Positions 12,501-23,560 are shown, counted from the first letter of the stretch. The stretch: DNA of 64,000 bases from Bagarius yarrelli (GCA_005784505.1 VCAZ01000014.1:2226741-2290740); one strand, 5' to 3'. Notes: a model not told the origin generated them from the sequence alone. Numbers and translations: made by a program.

Positions 12501-15500
12501 AGTCATTTTATATAGTATGGATATGCATAGTCAGGGGTGCCACTAGCAATTTTGGGCCATATGAAAAAAAAAATTGTAATCGTCATTTTCACTGTAGCGG
12601 TGCAACCGTATTGTAGTATTAATAAGATTCGGATGTACTACGTCCGCCATGTTGATATTGTCATGTGACATACGTCGTCACAGCAGAGCAGAGAGCAGTT
12701 GAAAAAGTGCCACGTCTCATTTTTCCATTATGACGTCTTTGTGTACTTAAAAATTTGTTGCATAGTAGTGAGTCTTTTTGCGTACTGTAATACACATACT
12801 AAGGTTTCATATATTCTACTCATTTTTGCATACTACAGTATAATTGTAGAGAAGCCTGCAATTTTGGATGTTTCCTAATTTAAAGGCAGTGCTATTGATT
12901 TATATTAAATGCCCACCACCTAAAGCTAATAAGATTGTCTAATATTGTTTTGGGTTTTTGAGTCTTTTCCGTCTCACAGCTTGAGCTTAAGATACGAACA
13001 TAACGAAATGTTTTTCTTTTCAGCAGCTTAAAAAAATCACTTGTTTCATCAGGCGTGTCTGATCTTTCCTATGTTTTAATTAGATTCAGGGCATTAAGCT
13101 GATGGTGAGGTGGCTGCTCGGAGTGAAGAATAACCAGAGCAAGTCCGGTAACTCGACGCTGAGGATGCTGACCGCCATATTGAACAGTGATGGAGATCTG
13201 ACCGAGCAAGGCAAGATGGGGTGAGTCACATCCTTCAAATCCTTTGGTAGAAAAATCGCAATGTCTGTAACAGCTATTGTGTTAAATGATAAAATTGCTT
13301 TGGCTTAGTAATTATTTAATTGCACATTCAAGGACATGTGGATTTAAGAAAGGGGGGTGGGGACGTGGTAGCGCAGTGGTTAAGGTGTTGGAATACCAAC
13401 TTAAAGACCCGGGTTCGATTCCCAGTGTCACCAAGCAACCATAGCTGGGCCCCTGAGCAAGGCCCTTAACCCCCAATTGCTCGGATGTATAACAGGTAAT
13501 ATTGTAAGTCGCTCTGGATAAGGGCGTCCGCTAAATGCTGCAAATGTAAATGTAGGAAACTTTAGTTAGGCAGTGCAGGACTGATCTGAGACTTTGGATC
13601 AGGTTTAAAAAGGTATATATAATTTTATTTTACAGAATGAAGCTTACTTTAGAAAAGGTTAACGAAAACTGTGGTTATATATAAGATCCAGAGATTATCA
13701 CAGGTGAATCCTGTACCGAGTTCCAAGTACTTTGCACTAAATCCTGCAATTTTAATTGATCGTTAGTTTTCCCGATTATTAATTAAAGTAATTGTATCGC
13801 TGTATTCTATAGCTGCGAGGTCACTATACTAACAGATTTTTTTTTTATGATTTTATCGTGTGTGTGTTTAGAAAGCCGGACATGTCCCGTCTGCGCCTGG
13901 CGGCAGGCTGCGCGGTGCTGCGTTTAGCTCAGGAGCCGTGCTATCATGAGATCATCACCTTGGAACAGTACCAGCTTTGTGCTCTCGTCATCAACGTAAG
14001 CCCTAAGTCACCTTTTCTGGCCTTGTCTGTTTTTTTAATGCTGGGAAACGTTGCAGGATGAGTTCTGTATTAAAAAGCTGTGCCGAGTCATTATCAGTCC
14101 TGCTGCTGATGTTGTTAAGGCCATATGGTGGTGTTTTAGCTCACTGTAGGCTGCTTTGCCTGCTTGATTGCATATTTACTCTAAAAGCTTCACGCTGTCC
14201 TCCTCCTCCTTCTAATTACAGTCACACCAGCACTCAACTTTATTCTTTTTTCTATCCATTCACTCATTCACGCATTATCAGTCATTACGGCGTCTCTGTC
14301 CTCAGGACGAATGTTACCAGGTGCGTCAGACTTTTGCTCAGAAGCTGCACAAGGGCCTATGTCGGCTGCGGCTGCCGCTGGAGTACCTGGGAGTGTTTGC
14401 TCTGTGCGCCAAAGACCCGGTGAAGGAGCGTCGGGCCCACGCCCGCCAGTGCCTGGTCAAAAACATCAACCTGCGGCGGGAATACATCAAGCAGCACGCC
14501 GCAGTCAGCGGTGAGGACACGGACACACACCCTCCATCACACTGTAGAGCAGGGAGTGCCAGTCATCATCTCTAACTCATTTAATAACCTTCACTTCAAC
14601 AATTTAAAGTAAACGCACGACTAATAAACCGTAATATTTCACCAGGTCATTCTGCAAATCAAAAACCTGACTGTACACAGGAATCACTGCAGAACCTCCG
14701 GTATACGAATTCAATTCATTCTTAAGGCGGAAATTTGTATTGCGAAACAAGAAGATTTTCAGTCTTGTTGCTATTAAGCCATAAAAAAGTTTAAAAACCT
14801 TTTCAAAGATCTGGCAACCGAGATTCCTTATATAGAGATATGTTAAACCGCAACATAACTTTAATTTTACTGACCTAAACATGTTCCTGAGGTTTTTTTT
14901 TATTAGCTTATTACTTTAACGTTTACTTACGGATATGTGGTACGCAGAACCGTAGACAGTAAATATAATAATAAAAATGAAAAACTATAGAAATATTGAC
15001 AGTAGGTGATAATAATAATAAAAAATGTAGTAATAATACAGGGTTTATACGATCATTAAAAAAACGGAAAAAGTTGTTTTTGGTTTTTTTTTCAAAAAGC
15101 TAAATTTTAGGGAAAATAAATAAACCCACAATGTCAGTTATTTTATTCCCAACTAACGAGTTTTCCGAGATATGAGCCGTCTCTCAAGCAATTTCCGCCC
15201 AGCATCCCGATAGCTAGTCAGACATGTGCGTTAGCAAGTGGAGTCGTCTCCATCTCCAAGGTAAATGCTGTACGTTATACATAATAAAACTAGTTTATTG
15301 CAGTACATCCTATTATAGTTTTTTTATACATAATCATTATTTATAAGTTTATTTTCTTATGTAAAAACATGTAAAAAAAAAAAAAAAAATGTAAAACTCA
15401 TAAGTCAAGGCACTGCTGTATTTTTAATGATAGTGTGTTAAATTATAATAGTTAACGGTTGCACGTTAGTCACCTGACATGTTTTTGTATTATCATTTAC

Positions 15501-18500
15501 AAAGCTTGTTTTTTTTTTTTAGTTAAGATATAATGTGGTAAATTTGAAGATATTCCATGATTATTAAGTCATAAATATGTACAATAATGTAAACTCATGT
15601 TATCTTAGACTGTAGTCATAATAATATACATGATCACATTAATTTTTCTTTTTAGTAGTTTCTTTTATGTCATTCTAAATGAATGTGGATTAATAAGGTT
15701 TATTCTTTTAGCATTTCACTATGCACATCTTACACTGTGAGTAGAAAATTCTCAGAAACTCTGACCGATGATTACTTTTTAAAAAATACTAAAAATATTG
15801 AACGTCTGTCTCTTGTAGAAAAGCTGATCTCCCTCCTGCCGGAATATGTGGTGCCGTACACCATCCACCTGCTGGCTCACGACCCAGACTACGTCAAAGT
15901 ACAAGACATAGAGCAGCTTAAAGACATCAAGGAGTGAGTGTGTGTGTGTCAGGGGAAATATATTGCTTTTTATAGACTTCTGTGTGCCGAGAGATTGATT
16001 TTCGTGAGTTTGCCCGCTTTATTGCTGGAAAACAGATTTTTTTTCTTCCCTGCCTCCGCCTCACTCTCTGCCTCACTATTCTCTCTATATCATTAGAGCT
16101 TTATGGTTTGTGTTGGAGATCCTAATGGCGAAAAATGAGAACAACAGTCACGCATTCATAAGAAAAATGGTAGAGAACATCAAACAGACAAAAGACGTGC
16201 AGTGTCCAGATGATCCAAAGGTTAACGAGGTGAGTTATCTCATCCTTTTTCCCTCTTTCTCTTATTGTTCTTGTTCTTTTTTTTTTTCATATGTCATTAG
16301 TTTAACATTTCTGATTGGTTCACGTTGCTTTATTTTATGATGGCTTTAAAATGTACTAATATTTTACACAAAATCCTTGTTCTCTGTTAGAAACTCTACA
16401 CCGTGTGCGATGTAGCCATGAACATCATCATCTCTAAGAGCACCACGTACAGCCTGGAGTCACCAAAAGATCCTGTACTGCCCGTGCGCTACTTTACACA
16501 GCCGGACAAGGTGCGACCACCAAAAACCAATCCAACACATCTGTTTAAATCAGTTACAGTTTACATTTCTGCTATTTGGTGCGACTTGCATTTATCTCAT
16601 TTTTATCCAGTTGAGCAGTTGCAGGTTGAGGGCCTTTATCAGGGGCTCAACAGTATAGGTTAATGGTGCTGAAAATTAAACCCATGATCTTCTGACCAAA
16701 AAATCCAGCACTTTAACCACTGAGCTACCACTTCCTCCTTTTATGATACATCATTAGCAATGCTTGTCTTTTTGCACTCATTCTAATAATTGTTGGTTTC
16801 CATAGTAACAACGTAAACCCTTTTTATTGTTGAAAGCGTAGTCAGCATTTATAATTTAGTCTTCAGTCTTTCACAGCACTGGAACATCTTCATGACTTTG
16901 TAGTTTCTCAACGATGCGACGCTTCATTTTATGTCTAAACAAAAAAGGATAGAAAGAAACAGGAGAATGGTTAAAAGAATGATTGTTTATAACGCTTTTT
17001 AACTTGGAGAAAGTGGTAGTTCAGTGGTTAAAAGGTTAGACTGCTATTTGGAGAATCAGGGTTCAGTTCCCAGCACCACCCAGTTATATAAAAGAGATAA
17101 ATTTAAGTCGCTCTGGATAAGGACGTCTGCCAGATGCTGTAAATGGTAACGTTAGGTTAGAGCTTAAGTTTCATGGACTATAAACTGATTTATTATTGAC
17201 ATTATTGGATTGTTGTGATGTAAAAGGAAGATAACATTTTTTTTGTGAGATAATTTTCCTTTTTTCCCATGAATTTTTGTTTTCTTGCAGAATTTCAGCA
17301 ACACAAGAAATTATCTTCCTCCAGAGATGAAGTCATTTTTTACTCCTGGAAAGGTACACGCTCATTACATAAACGTACTAAACATTTTTTAAACACACAT
17401 TCTCGTGTTTTAAAACACTTAAACTGGTCTAACCAAACACCGTTTGGTAGCTCAGAATACACACATGCGGTTCTGACAAACAGAAACTTAATTAAGGACA
17501 ATAAAAAAGGTGGCGTGGAATAAGGGGAACTATTGATAGGATGGACTGGTGTGTAAAAAAAACTTTGGGTGGTTAAAATCATCTGCAGAGGACGAATTGC
17601 ACTCGGAGTCAGACCTGCCAGAAGCGAGTTGCAGTAGTCTAAAAATTGCAAGAGACTGCATAAGCAACTGAGTGAACAAGAATGATCTATTCCTTCTGAT
17701 GTTATAGAGGGTAAATTGGCAGGATCATGTCAGGTTAGCAACATGTGAGGAAAAAGACAGTTAATTGTCCATGATTATCCAGCAGTAATCGAAGGGGGGA
17801 GCAGAAAATTGTCCATAGTGGTTGCAAGATCCTGGGATGAAGAGGTGTTAAGTTTTAGCTGATCAGCTGCCAGATTCTTCTGCCAGGCATGCCGAGATTC
17901 GGGCAGAGACTGTAGTGTCTGAGGGAGGAAAGGAAAGAAAAAGATGAGTTGTGTGTCCCCATGATAACACTGGTTGGAGAATCCATGTGAGGAAATACAT
18001 TTACCAAATGAGTGGGTATCGAGGAAGAAAAGGAGAGGACCAAATACTGAGCCTTGTGGGACACCAGTGGAGGGTCTGTGTGGAGCAGAAATGAATCCTT
18101 AAAAAGTTTCTGAAATCTTTGAACCAGCTTATCTGACACCAGTAGCCTTGCCATGCTTACAAAGATCAGACATTTGATGACATTTTGATGCTGCCACATG
18201 ATTGGCTGGTTGGAAAAATAGATAAATGTGCAGATGCTTCTATACTAATCTGGATGGCAGCTGTGTATTGGTTACTGTGTTAAATGTAAATCTCAGAAAA
18301 TGTGCTAGAATTTCTGTAATCCTTTTTTTTTCTTTCGTTTTCAGCCCAAATCGGCGAACGTACTCGGAGCTGTTAATAAACCGTTATCAGCTACAGGCAA
18401 GCTACAGACTAAACTCTCTCGCATGGAAACCATCAGCAACGCCAGCAGCAACTCCAATCCCAGCTCGCCGGGTCGCAGCAAAGGAAGGTAGGAAAGAAAG

Positions 18501-21500
18501 GACTTGCAACACTTTTAATTAGGCAAGCTACCGATCAGAGAGGTAACAGGAGCTTCCGCTGTGACACATAACCGGCGATTAATGCTACTTTACGGGGACA
18601 CGGAACCGGAGGCCCGCTCTGTCTCACTTTCATCTTACAGGTGCACGTGATTGGCTGGTGCTGCTGTGAAGTAAAGAAATGCCGATCTCGGTTATATCAG
18701 TATACAGAAGCTGGCCATGTGCCAGCGACTGATAAACAACAGAGGAAATTACTTATCCACGCTATTCTTTTTTTTTTTTTTTTTACCCAACAAGCTGTTT
18801 TTTTTTTTTTAACATGTACTAGATAAAGGAGAAAAATTGTCAGGTCATGTTGAAAAAAACAGAAGTGAATTATTATTGTATTAAATTCAGCAAACCCTAT
18901 TTTTCTTGCAAAAGACACAAACACAGTACTTAATCTAAAGGGATAAAAGCTGCATTAGTTGTGCTGTTCCAGAAGTCAGACATTATATAATTAATGTTCA
19001 TGCGCATAATTACCTCATGCTTTTAAAGTTAAATTGCTTGGTCATTAAATTGCCTGGGTAATTGCACAGGGCAGATTATTTCCAGGTGGGGTCATTAATG
19101 AATTTATGATTGGTTCACCCCTGTATGTGCTTGTCCCCGTGCCAGTGCCGACTCGATATGTCCTTCGTTAAACCTTTTTTTTCTGAGCCAGTCACAGGGA
19201 CGCAACCTTTTCAAAAGCAACAAAAATCTTTTCCTGTCTGCATTAGAATCACAAATAAAAACAAGCTGAGAATAAAGCGGTGACGGTCTTAGGGGCAGAT
19301 GAATAGACGATTCAGGATCAGATGAATAGGCATGTAAATACATTCGCAACACAAGACCGTAGTGATCACAGCTTCATCGCATCCGGCTCACATCAACAGA
19401 ACACTTGAGCTCTGGAGGAGGAGGAGCTGTCGGAGGGGAGAAGCTCTTCAGTGTAGCGCTACAATACGTTGGTTACTATCCTTCAGCGGGTATAATCAGG
19501 CAAGCAGGCTGGGTTTGGGAATATGTGCGGACATAAAAGACAGCTGATCGTTTGTGTGCCTCCTTTACTGTTTTTTTTTTCTTTTATTACTTTTATTACA
19601 AATTTTGCATCGATGCATGTTAATAAGCAGAATTTAGTTTGTAGAATATATGTGTTTGGAACATGGCAGATAAAAAAAATACGAATGAGGGCTGGGGAGG
19701 TGAAAAGATATATATTTTAGTACAGGGGTCACCAAACTCTGTCCTGGAGGGCCGGGGTGTCCTGCAGAGTTTAGCTCCAACTTGCTTTAACACACCTACC
19801 TGTAGGTTTTGGGTATACCTAGCAAGATCTTGATTAGTTGGTTCAGGTGTGTTTGATTAGGGTTGGAGCTAAACTCTGCAGGACACCCCGACCCTCCAGG
19901 ACAAAAGTTTAGGCACCCTTGTTTCAGTATATGTAAAGTTACAGGTAGGTGTGTTAAAGCAATCTGGAGCTAAATTCTGAAGGACACCGGCCCTCCAAGA
20001 GCAAGTCTGGTGGCCCCTATAGTGTTTGTGGAGGCTTATATTGTGATGACTTTAAGATGAGCACTATTCTTAATCTCTCTTTTCCATTCTTTCTCAGAAT
20101 GGACTCTGGTGATGTGGACCACAGTGAGAATGAGGACATCTCCATGAAGAGCCCATCTGAAGTAGACAAGCCCACTAGGGGGCGCAAGCGAGGAGCCACG
20201 TCTGCCTCAGAGGACAAACCTCCTGAATCGAAAGCCAAACGCGGCCGCAAAAAAGCAGCCAACACCAGCACTGATGACGCCGAGGAGCAGTGGACAGAGG
20301 ACAGCATGGTGGAAACCACTATGGAGACGGAGGACGAGCAGAACAGCCCGCCTAAAAAGGGCCGTCGGGGACGACCTCCCAAATCCGCCTCTGCCAAAGA
20401 AGAGACCCCCGCCACCAAGGGCAGAAGAGGACGCAGGAAGGCAGCGCCACCACCAGACGAGGACAACGATGGTGAGCAGGGCGCAGAGGAGGAGGACGAG
20501 GAGGAAGATAGAGGCAGTGAAAATATAGAGGAAGTCAAGCCTAAAGGCAGACGAGGACGCAAACCCAGGTAAGATTTCTCATTATCTATTAAACTTACTC
20601 ATATAAACAAGGGCGTTATAATCTAACCTACACATGTGATTGTCCTCAGAGCGGCGGTGTCGGAGGTCACCAGTGATTCTGTCGAGTCCACGCCACAGAA
20701 AAGAAGAGGAAGACCTCCCAAATCACAAACGGCAGCGAAAAAAACAGGGTGGGTTATTTTACCTGAATGTAATATATATATTTTTGGGAAAACATGACAG
20801 CTGGGACGTCGGGATATAGGAAAAAAATTAGAATGTTTTTATTACGTTATTATGTAACCATGTTGTCTATCACCTTTAAAAATATCTTGGCAAAATACAC
20901 ATTTTTAGTGCAAAAAATTAGCAATTTATTACGGCGAACTTATGTTTAAGTACAAACTTAATGGAGGTGCAAAAAATCGCTCATATTGTTCCCTCGCTTA
21001 ACACAGTTCATTGTGCTTTCTATTCTAAATGTAAGCTACAAGCTACGTTAATAGTGCTTTATAAACGTACAATGGCTGGTCGTAAGTTTAGAGACCAAAC
21101 CAATTATATACAACGGAAAACTTGGTGTCACCCCCTTTAAGTCTGTTTTCTTCCTTGTCACTGTTGCCCCAGACTTCTGTAATGCTGCTTTAAAACAATG
21201 CCTATTGTCGAAGTCGCTATACAAAATAAACTGAATAGAATTAAAATAAAACAGTGCGCGGGTTGTGTAGTGTAACCCGATGGAGAGTTCTGTCAGGACA
21301 CAGCCTGTTGTGTTTTTTCTTGTTCTTATGAAACAGTGATTTGTCAATAACTGATTGTTTTATTTAATCAACAATTTCTGACAAATTAATTAGCTACTAA
21401 AAATATAGCGTGTGTATGATTGTTCTAGTTACATATTCTGGGAAGCAGGTTATGTAATCATATCTGGGTTATTGTGTCAGATTTACTGCTAAAGATTTGG

Positions 21501-22636
21501 CCGGATGTCTTTCCCTGCTCTGTGTGTGTGTGTGTGTTTGTGTGTGTGTACACATCTGGAAATGATTTGCTAACTTTTTTCCCCCTCATTGTGTCAATAA
21601 TCCTTTCCTGTACATGACAGTCATGTGATCTAATTCCCTTTAAATCTGCTGAAGAGAGATGTTGGATGAAAATTCAGTCATGCGGTTTTGTTTTGTGGTC
21701 CAGAGGTGGAAGATCTCGAGCAACAGTCAGCCAGGAGGACGAGTCTGAGGAGGAGATGGAGATGTCGCAGATCAGTGACGAGGAGGCGGAAGAGGAGCAG
21801 TCACGGGAATCCTCACCTAAAGTAAACCTTAAAATAACATAAATAACAAGCGATACAGTGGCTTTTCTTAGGGTTGTGGTTACTTTTCATTACATATTAA
21901 ATTTAATTCTTAATCAATTATTTTACTGCAACATCATTTATGCAAATACCCGGTATTAAATCAGAACAGGAAAAATGCAAAATCAAGGTCAAAAAAATCT
22001 GGGTTCTTATTTAGCTAAAAATGTATCCATGATTAATGTATCTGGTAATTTTAGATTAATCCAGGTAATTGCCGATTAATCTCTATGGTGATGGCCGAAT
22101 AATCGTTCTGATATTTGCAGATTAGTCAATTTATTTGCTCCAGTAATTGTCGAGCAATTGTTCAGTCGATTAATTTTTTTGGTAATTGCTTTTTACTCTA
22201 TTTAATTGTTTCACTAATTGTTGAGTAATCGATCAGTCTTTCTGGTACCTGTTGATTAAGGGTTCTGAAAATTGCAGATAAATCTTATTTAATCGTTCCG
22301 GTTGTTGAGTAATCAATCAATCTTTCTGGTTATGTCGATTAAACTCTCTGGTAATTGCCAATTACCCGATTTAATCATTACAGTAATTGTTGAGTAATGA
22401 TCAGTCTTTCTGCTATTTGCAGATTAATCGTTCTGATAATTACTCTGTTTAATCGGTACTTTCTAGTAGCTGTTAATTAACCGATCAACCATTCCGATAA
22501 AAATGTACCAGAGAATTTTTCACTACGTATCAGTTTTTCGAAAAAAAAAATTTAAGTACAAAATCGGCTGCTGTGCTCAGAGCTTTATGCCTTTTTGTAG
22601 GTGCGACGGAAGGCTGGAAGGCGAGAGCGAAGATGA
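924..22636 (+). CDS. pds5b: PDS5B (APRIN) cohesin regulator, 3' 26 exons
   Basis: PDS5 proteins bind the cohesin ring through SCC1 and act with WAPL, sororin and ESCO in the nucleus to control cohesin release and acetylation. Exons: 924-1039, 1207-1301, 1695-1840, 3732-3883, 6711-6824, 7944-8025, 8113-8161, 8260-8399, 9459-9574, 9667-9772, 9918-10078, 10561-10684, 11537-11695, 12391-12459, 13084-13220, 13872-13995, 14306-14510, 15819-15933, 16097-16229, 16391-16510, 17291-17353, 18345-18487, 20098-20568, 20650-20748, 21704-21821, 22601-22636. All are bounded by AG/GT and keep frame; they total 1130 codons plus TGA. Fragment residues 1-842 are helical HEAT-repeat sequence nearly identical to vertebrate PDS5B as I remember it (VPIRLECVKFASHCLMNHPD, LLPEYVVPYTIHLLAHDPDY, YTVCDVAMNIIISKSTTYSL). 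Residues 843-1130 are a polar tail with AT-hooks, ending RRKAGRRERR, which favours PDS5B over PDS5A. The 5' exons are missing only because of the window edge. The donor after 16510 is the weak GTGCGA. Confidence 0.96.
2286..2440 (+). mobile_element. tRNA-derived SINE, 5'-truncated
   Basis: The copy has the family core: gttgggctgct, a degenerate B-box region, caccaccaa, then 'ccctaagcaaggcc', 'ttgctcagttgtat' and 'taagtcgctctggataag'. The A-box head is missing. It sits in the PDS5B intron after exon 1695-1840. Confidence 0.75.
2587..2785 (+). mobile_element. tRNA-derived SINE, near full length
   Basis: The head gtggtagctcagtggttagg matches an RNA polymerase III A box. A degenerate B box and the body (cccttagcacggcccttaac, ctgcttaactgta) follow, with the tail ending at 'gccagaaatgt'. 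It is in the same orientation as PDS5B and intronic. Confidence 0.8.
2850..3460. mobile_element. Possible hAT-like non-autonomous element
   Basis: The stretch starts with agggctgcaac and ends with ccagccct, short inverted ends of the AGGGCTG type common in teleost hAT-like MITEs. It includes AT-rich palindromic parts such as aattaattatcgattaatt near 3122 and gatcgattaatcacacc near 3436. A target duplication is not clear, so the boundaries are inferred. No coding potential is seen. Confidence 0.4.
3478..3571. repeat. (GATG)n/(GATA)n compound microsatellite
   Basis: About 15 GATG units pass directly into about 8 GATA units, in the PDS5B intron 5' of exon 3732-3883. The open frame on the minus strand here (runs of IHPS and IYLS) is an artefact of the tetranucleotide repeat. 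Confidence 0.95.
4428..5156 (+). mobile_element. Internally deleted Tc1-like transposon (dead copy)
   Basis: The left part reads tgcattttaatgag then aaataaatatttgaa. A stem follows (ctgagattag...ctagtctcagctcg) and the 'cacctgtccac' leader. The sequence then jumps to the middle of a Tc1 transposase: a stretch encoding the DDE-domain region around SEENWVKVLWSDET, the FGINST-like segment, VWRRRRNAA and a segment ending ENLWRELK. Several frameshifts and deletions break the frame, so no functional enzyme is encoded. The N-terminal DNA-binding half is missing. The right end has 'gtctctcgctgtt' and 'ctaccattaaaattgta', typical of the 3' end of this family. It lies in the intron between PDS5B exons 3732-3883 and 6711-6824. 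Confidence 0.85.
5157..6710. other. PDS5B intron remainder with SINE scrap
   Basis: This long intron segment is mainly unique AT-rich sequence. A SINE body fragment is visible at 5950-6008 (ctgggcccctgagcaagacc, aattgctcaattgta, plus strand). No further exon fits the PDS5B reading frame here. Confidence 0.6.
6825..7943. other. PDS5B intron, probable old repeat, no gene
   Basis: The intron between exons ending 6824 and starting 7944 is AT-rich with several homopolymer runs. The block around 7130-7690 (for example cagaaattgcagccatatta) looks repeat-derived, but I could not assign a family. Confidence 0.4.
8478..8535 (+). mobile_element. SINE fragment
   Basis: A short remnant: actgctgatcgaaacattgt, aattcccaggaccaccaaca, ctgttagccc. 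It matches the B-box and linker part of the SINE family. It is intronic in PDS5B. Confidence 0.5.
9250..9434 (+). mobile_element. tRNA-derived SINE
   Basis: Visible parts are 'agcaatggttaaggtgttgg', the B-box-like 'gggtttgattcccagcacca', 'gttggggcccctaaacaagg', 'taagtcgctctggatgagg' and the tail 'cagaaatgtaaatg'. It ends 24 bp before PDS5B exon 9459-9574, so it forms much of the 3' end of that intron. Confidence 0.8.
10909..11072 (+). mobile_element. tRNA-derived SINE, internally shortened
   Basis: It has 'cattggttaggatgttggac', 'gctgatccgaaggtcatggg', then 'gcacttaaccctccactgct', 'gtcgttctggattaggacgt' and the tail 'cagaaatgtaaatg'. The caccaccaag/gggcccctgag segment is deleted. It is in the PDS5B intron 5' of exon 11537-11695. 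Confidence 0.75.
11696..13083. other. PDS5B introns around exon 12391-12459
   Basis: These introns are AT-rich and show no gene other than the 69-nt PDS5B exon. A T-run lies at about 12250-12272. A stretch near 12533-12900 beginning 'caggggtgccactagcaatt' resembles part of a dispersed repeat seen in other form near 43080-43215. Confidence 0.4.
13364..13554 (+). mobile_element. tRNA-derived SINE, best-preserved copy
   Basis: This is the reference copy in the window. The A-box region is gtggtagcgcagtgg at 13365-13379. The B box gggttcgattcc is at 13411-13422. They are followed by caccaag, 'gggcccctgagcaaggccct', 'cccccaattgctcgg', 'gtaagtcgctctggataagg', 'gcgtccgctaaatgctg' and the tail 'caaatgtaaatgtag'. 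The A/B-box spacing suits a pol III type-2 promoter, as expected of a tRNA-headed SINE. It is intronic in PDS5B, same strand. Confidence 0.88.
14511..15818. other. PDS5B intron, AT-rich, no gene
   Basis: The 1.3-kb intron between exons ending 14510 and starting 15819 has poly(A) and poly(T) runs (for example 15373-15389) and TAA/ATA-rich blocks. I see no exon or named repeat in it. Confidence 0.5.
16558..16736 (-). mobile_element. tRNA-derived SINE, antisense
   Basis: Read on the minus strand, it starts at the head (gtggtagctcagtggttaaa from about 16732 down) and ends at the tail 'ccaaatagcagaaatgtaaa' near 16558. It lies in the intron after exon 16391-16510, opposite to PDS5B. A plus-oriented SINE lies at 17009-17150 in the same intron, so transcripts could form an inverted pair. 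Confidence 0.8.
17009..17150 (+). mobile_element. tRNA-derived SINE, internally deleted
   Basis: It has the head gtggtagttcagtggttaaa, the B-box 'gggttcagttcccagcacca', then a deletion to 'agttatataaaagagataaa' and the tail 'taagtcgctctggataagga', 'cgtctgccagatgctg'. It is intronic in PDS5B. Confidence 0.8.
17540..18190. mobile_element. Degenerate dispersed repeat, LINE-like
   Basis: The stretch holds phrases I associate with a widespread teleost dispersed repeat: 'gttgcagtagtctaaaaatt', 'actgagccttgtgggacacc' and 'agtggagggtctgtgtgg'. That repeat is often annotated as non-LTR derived. There is no open frame of use. It fills most of the PDS5B intron between 17354 and 18344. The family assignment is from memory. 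Confidence 0.4.
19723..19921. mobile_element. Palindromic MITE with ~59-bp inverted repeats
   Basis: The left arm 19723-19781 (caggggtcaccaaactctgt...tttagctccaac) and right arm 19862-19921 (gttggagctaaactctgcag...ggcacccttg) are nearly perfect inverted repeats around a short centre containing 'aggtgtgtttgattag'. It encodes nothing. Pieces of the same family occur at 19938-20021, 37262-37405 and 51905-52040. It lies in the intron immediately before the PDS5B AT-hook exon. Confidence 0.85.
19938..20021. mobile_element. Partial second copy of the palindromic MITE
   Basis: The sequence 'acaggtaggtgtgttaaagc', 'ctggagctaaattctgaagg' and 'acaccggccctccaagag' is one arm of the MITE at 19723-19921. 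It starts just after that copy, so the two copies lie close together. It ends 76 bp before exon 20098-20568. Confidence 0.7.
20098..20568 (+). other. pds5b: PDS5B exon encoding the AT-hook tail
   Basis: This is the largest PDS5B exon in the window (471 nt, 157 codons). It begins by completing an Arg codon, then reads MDSGDVDHSENED. It alternates acidic clusters with basic AT-hook-like motifs: TRGRKRG, KRGRKKA, KKGRRGRPPK, KGRRGRRKA and KGRRGRKPR. A further RRGRPPK follows in the next exon (20650-20748). AT-hooks bind the minor groove of AT-rich DNA, and this tail is the part that distinguishes PDS5B from PDS5A in vertebrates. The low-complexity composition is also why the antisense strand (20562-20017) is open by chance. 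A palindromic MITE ends 76-176 bp upstream, in the preceding intron. Confidence 0.9.
21822..22600. repeat. Diverged tandem repeat in last PDS5B intron
   Basis: Between about 22040 and 22500 the phrases 'gtaattgttgagtaat', 'gatcagtctttctg', 'gcagattaatcgttctg' and 'ttgccgattaatc' recur with variation, roughly every 70-90 bp (for example near 22141, 22212, 22298 and 22382). This is a decayed satellite-like array. It occupies most of the intron that separates the penultimate coding exon from the 12-codon last exon. Confidence 0.65.
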
Positions 22637-23560
22637 GGATGCTGACGTTTCTTCCTTCAGAGAGCTTCACCATGGCAGAGCTTTAAAAAAAAAAAAACAC
22701 ACACACACACAGCCCTGAAACCCATCAGAAGGGGTTTTTGCAGCGTTTGGACTTTTTCAGAGCCATGCGCCTTCAGCTGTAATTTGCCTCGTCTTTTCTG
22801 CCGTAAGCTTTCGCTGAGTCTCTTCGGCACGACTCGCGGTTCATTTGCATTGTCACATGTGCCGACCATGTTAAAAAAAAAAACAGGAAAAAAAGGCTTG
22901 GTTTAAACATACACACACACACACACACACACACCCACTCTGTAAATAGTGTTTGTTGTCCTGCCCCCGACCCTAAAATCTTTGCCGCTTTAGGGAAACT
23001 GTATAGCTCTTACTTCTTCTTGATTTTAAGATCACATCGGCTGAATTTGTTCACATATTAAAGGCAAAGCGAGTTTTAGCAGTACTGTATCTGTCCAGTG
23101 TGTTTTCTGTATTATTCTGTACTGAGCAACACAAGTTTTATTTTTTTGCATTTCCATTTTTGTCCTTTTACTCTTTCCCTTTTTAAACCCTCATCATTTG
23201 TGTAATTCTTGTATGCATCACAGTCGTAGATGTAAAAATGTGCTTCTGCAGGAAAAGAAATAAATAAAAATAATAATAATAACAAAATACACACACACAC
23301 ACACACACACTGGTCTGATGATTAAAAAAATCACGTATTTGTAAACTTTTTCCTGCCAGTATTTGTTTTTATCAGTGTTTAGGAAAGTATGGTACAAAGC
23401 AATCCGTTTTAATATTGGCTGTGCATTGCGGAACACGTGTGGCATAAAATCTGCCACTTTTTCAGTCTGCTGAACCAATAAAATATTCTGTTTAAATAAC
23501 CGGACTTGTTTACTGATCCGTTGACCAGCTGAGCGTCTCGTCTCCTTGTATGAATAAATT
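22637..23560 (+). other. pds5b: PDS5B 3' UTR with poly(A) signals
   Basis: The sequence after the TGA contains poly(A)/CA runs (22685-22712, 22912-22935, 23287-23310). Candidate polyadenylation hexamers AATAAA lie at 23477-23482 and 23553-23558. The 3' end is inferred; earlier AATAAA-like stretches near 23261-23270 could also be used. Confidence 0.6.

Noticed and set aside
13364..13440. Possible tRNA gene (good A and B boxes)
   Set aside because: The tRNA-like part has no plausible cloverleaf and continues into the SINE body and tail shared with many other copies.
20017..20562. 181-codon antisense open frame rich in Ser/Pro/Leu
   Set aside because: It is the mirror of the low-complexity AT-hook exon of PDS5B on the opposite strand.
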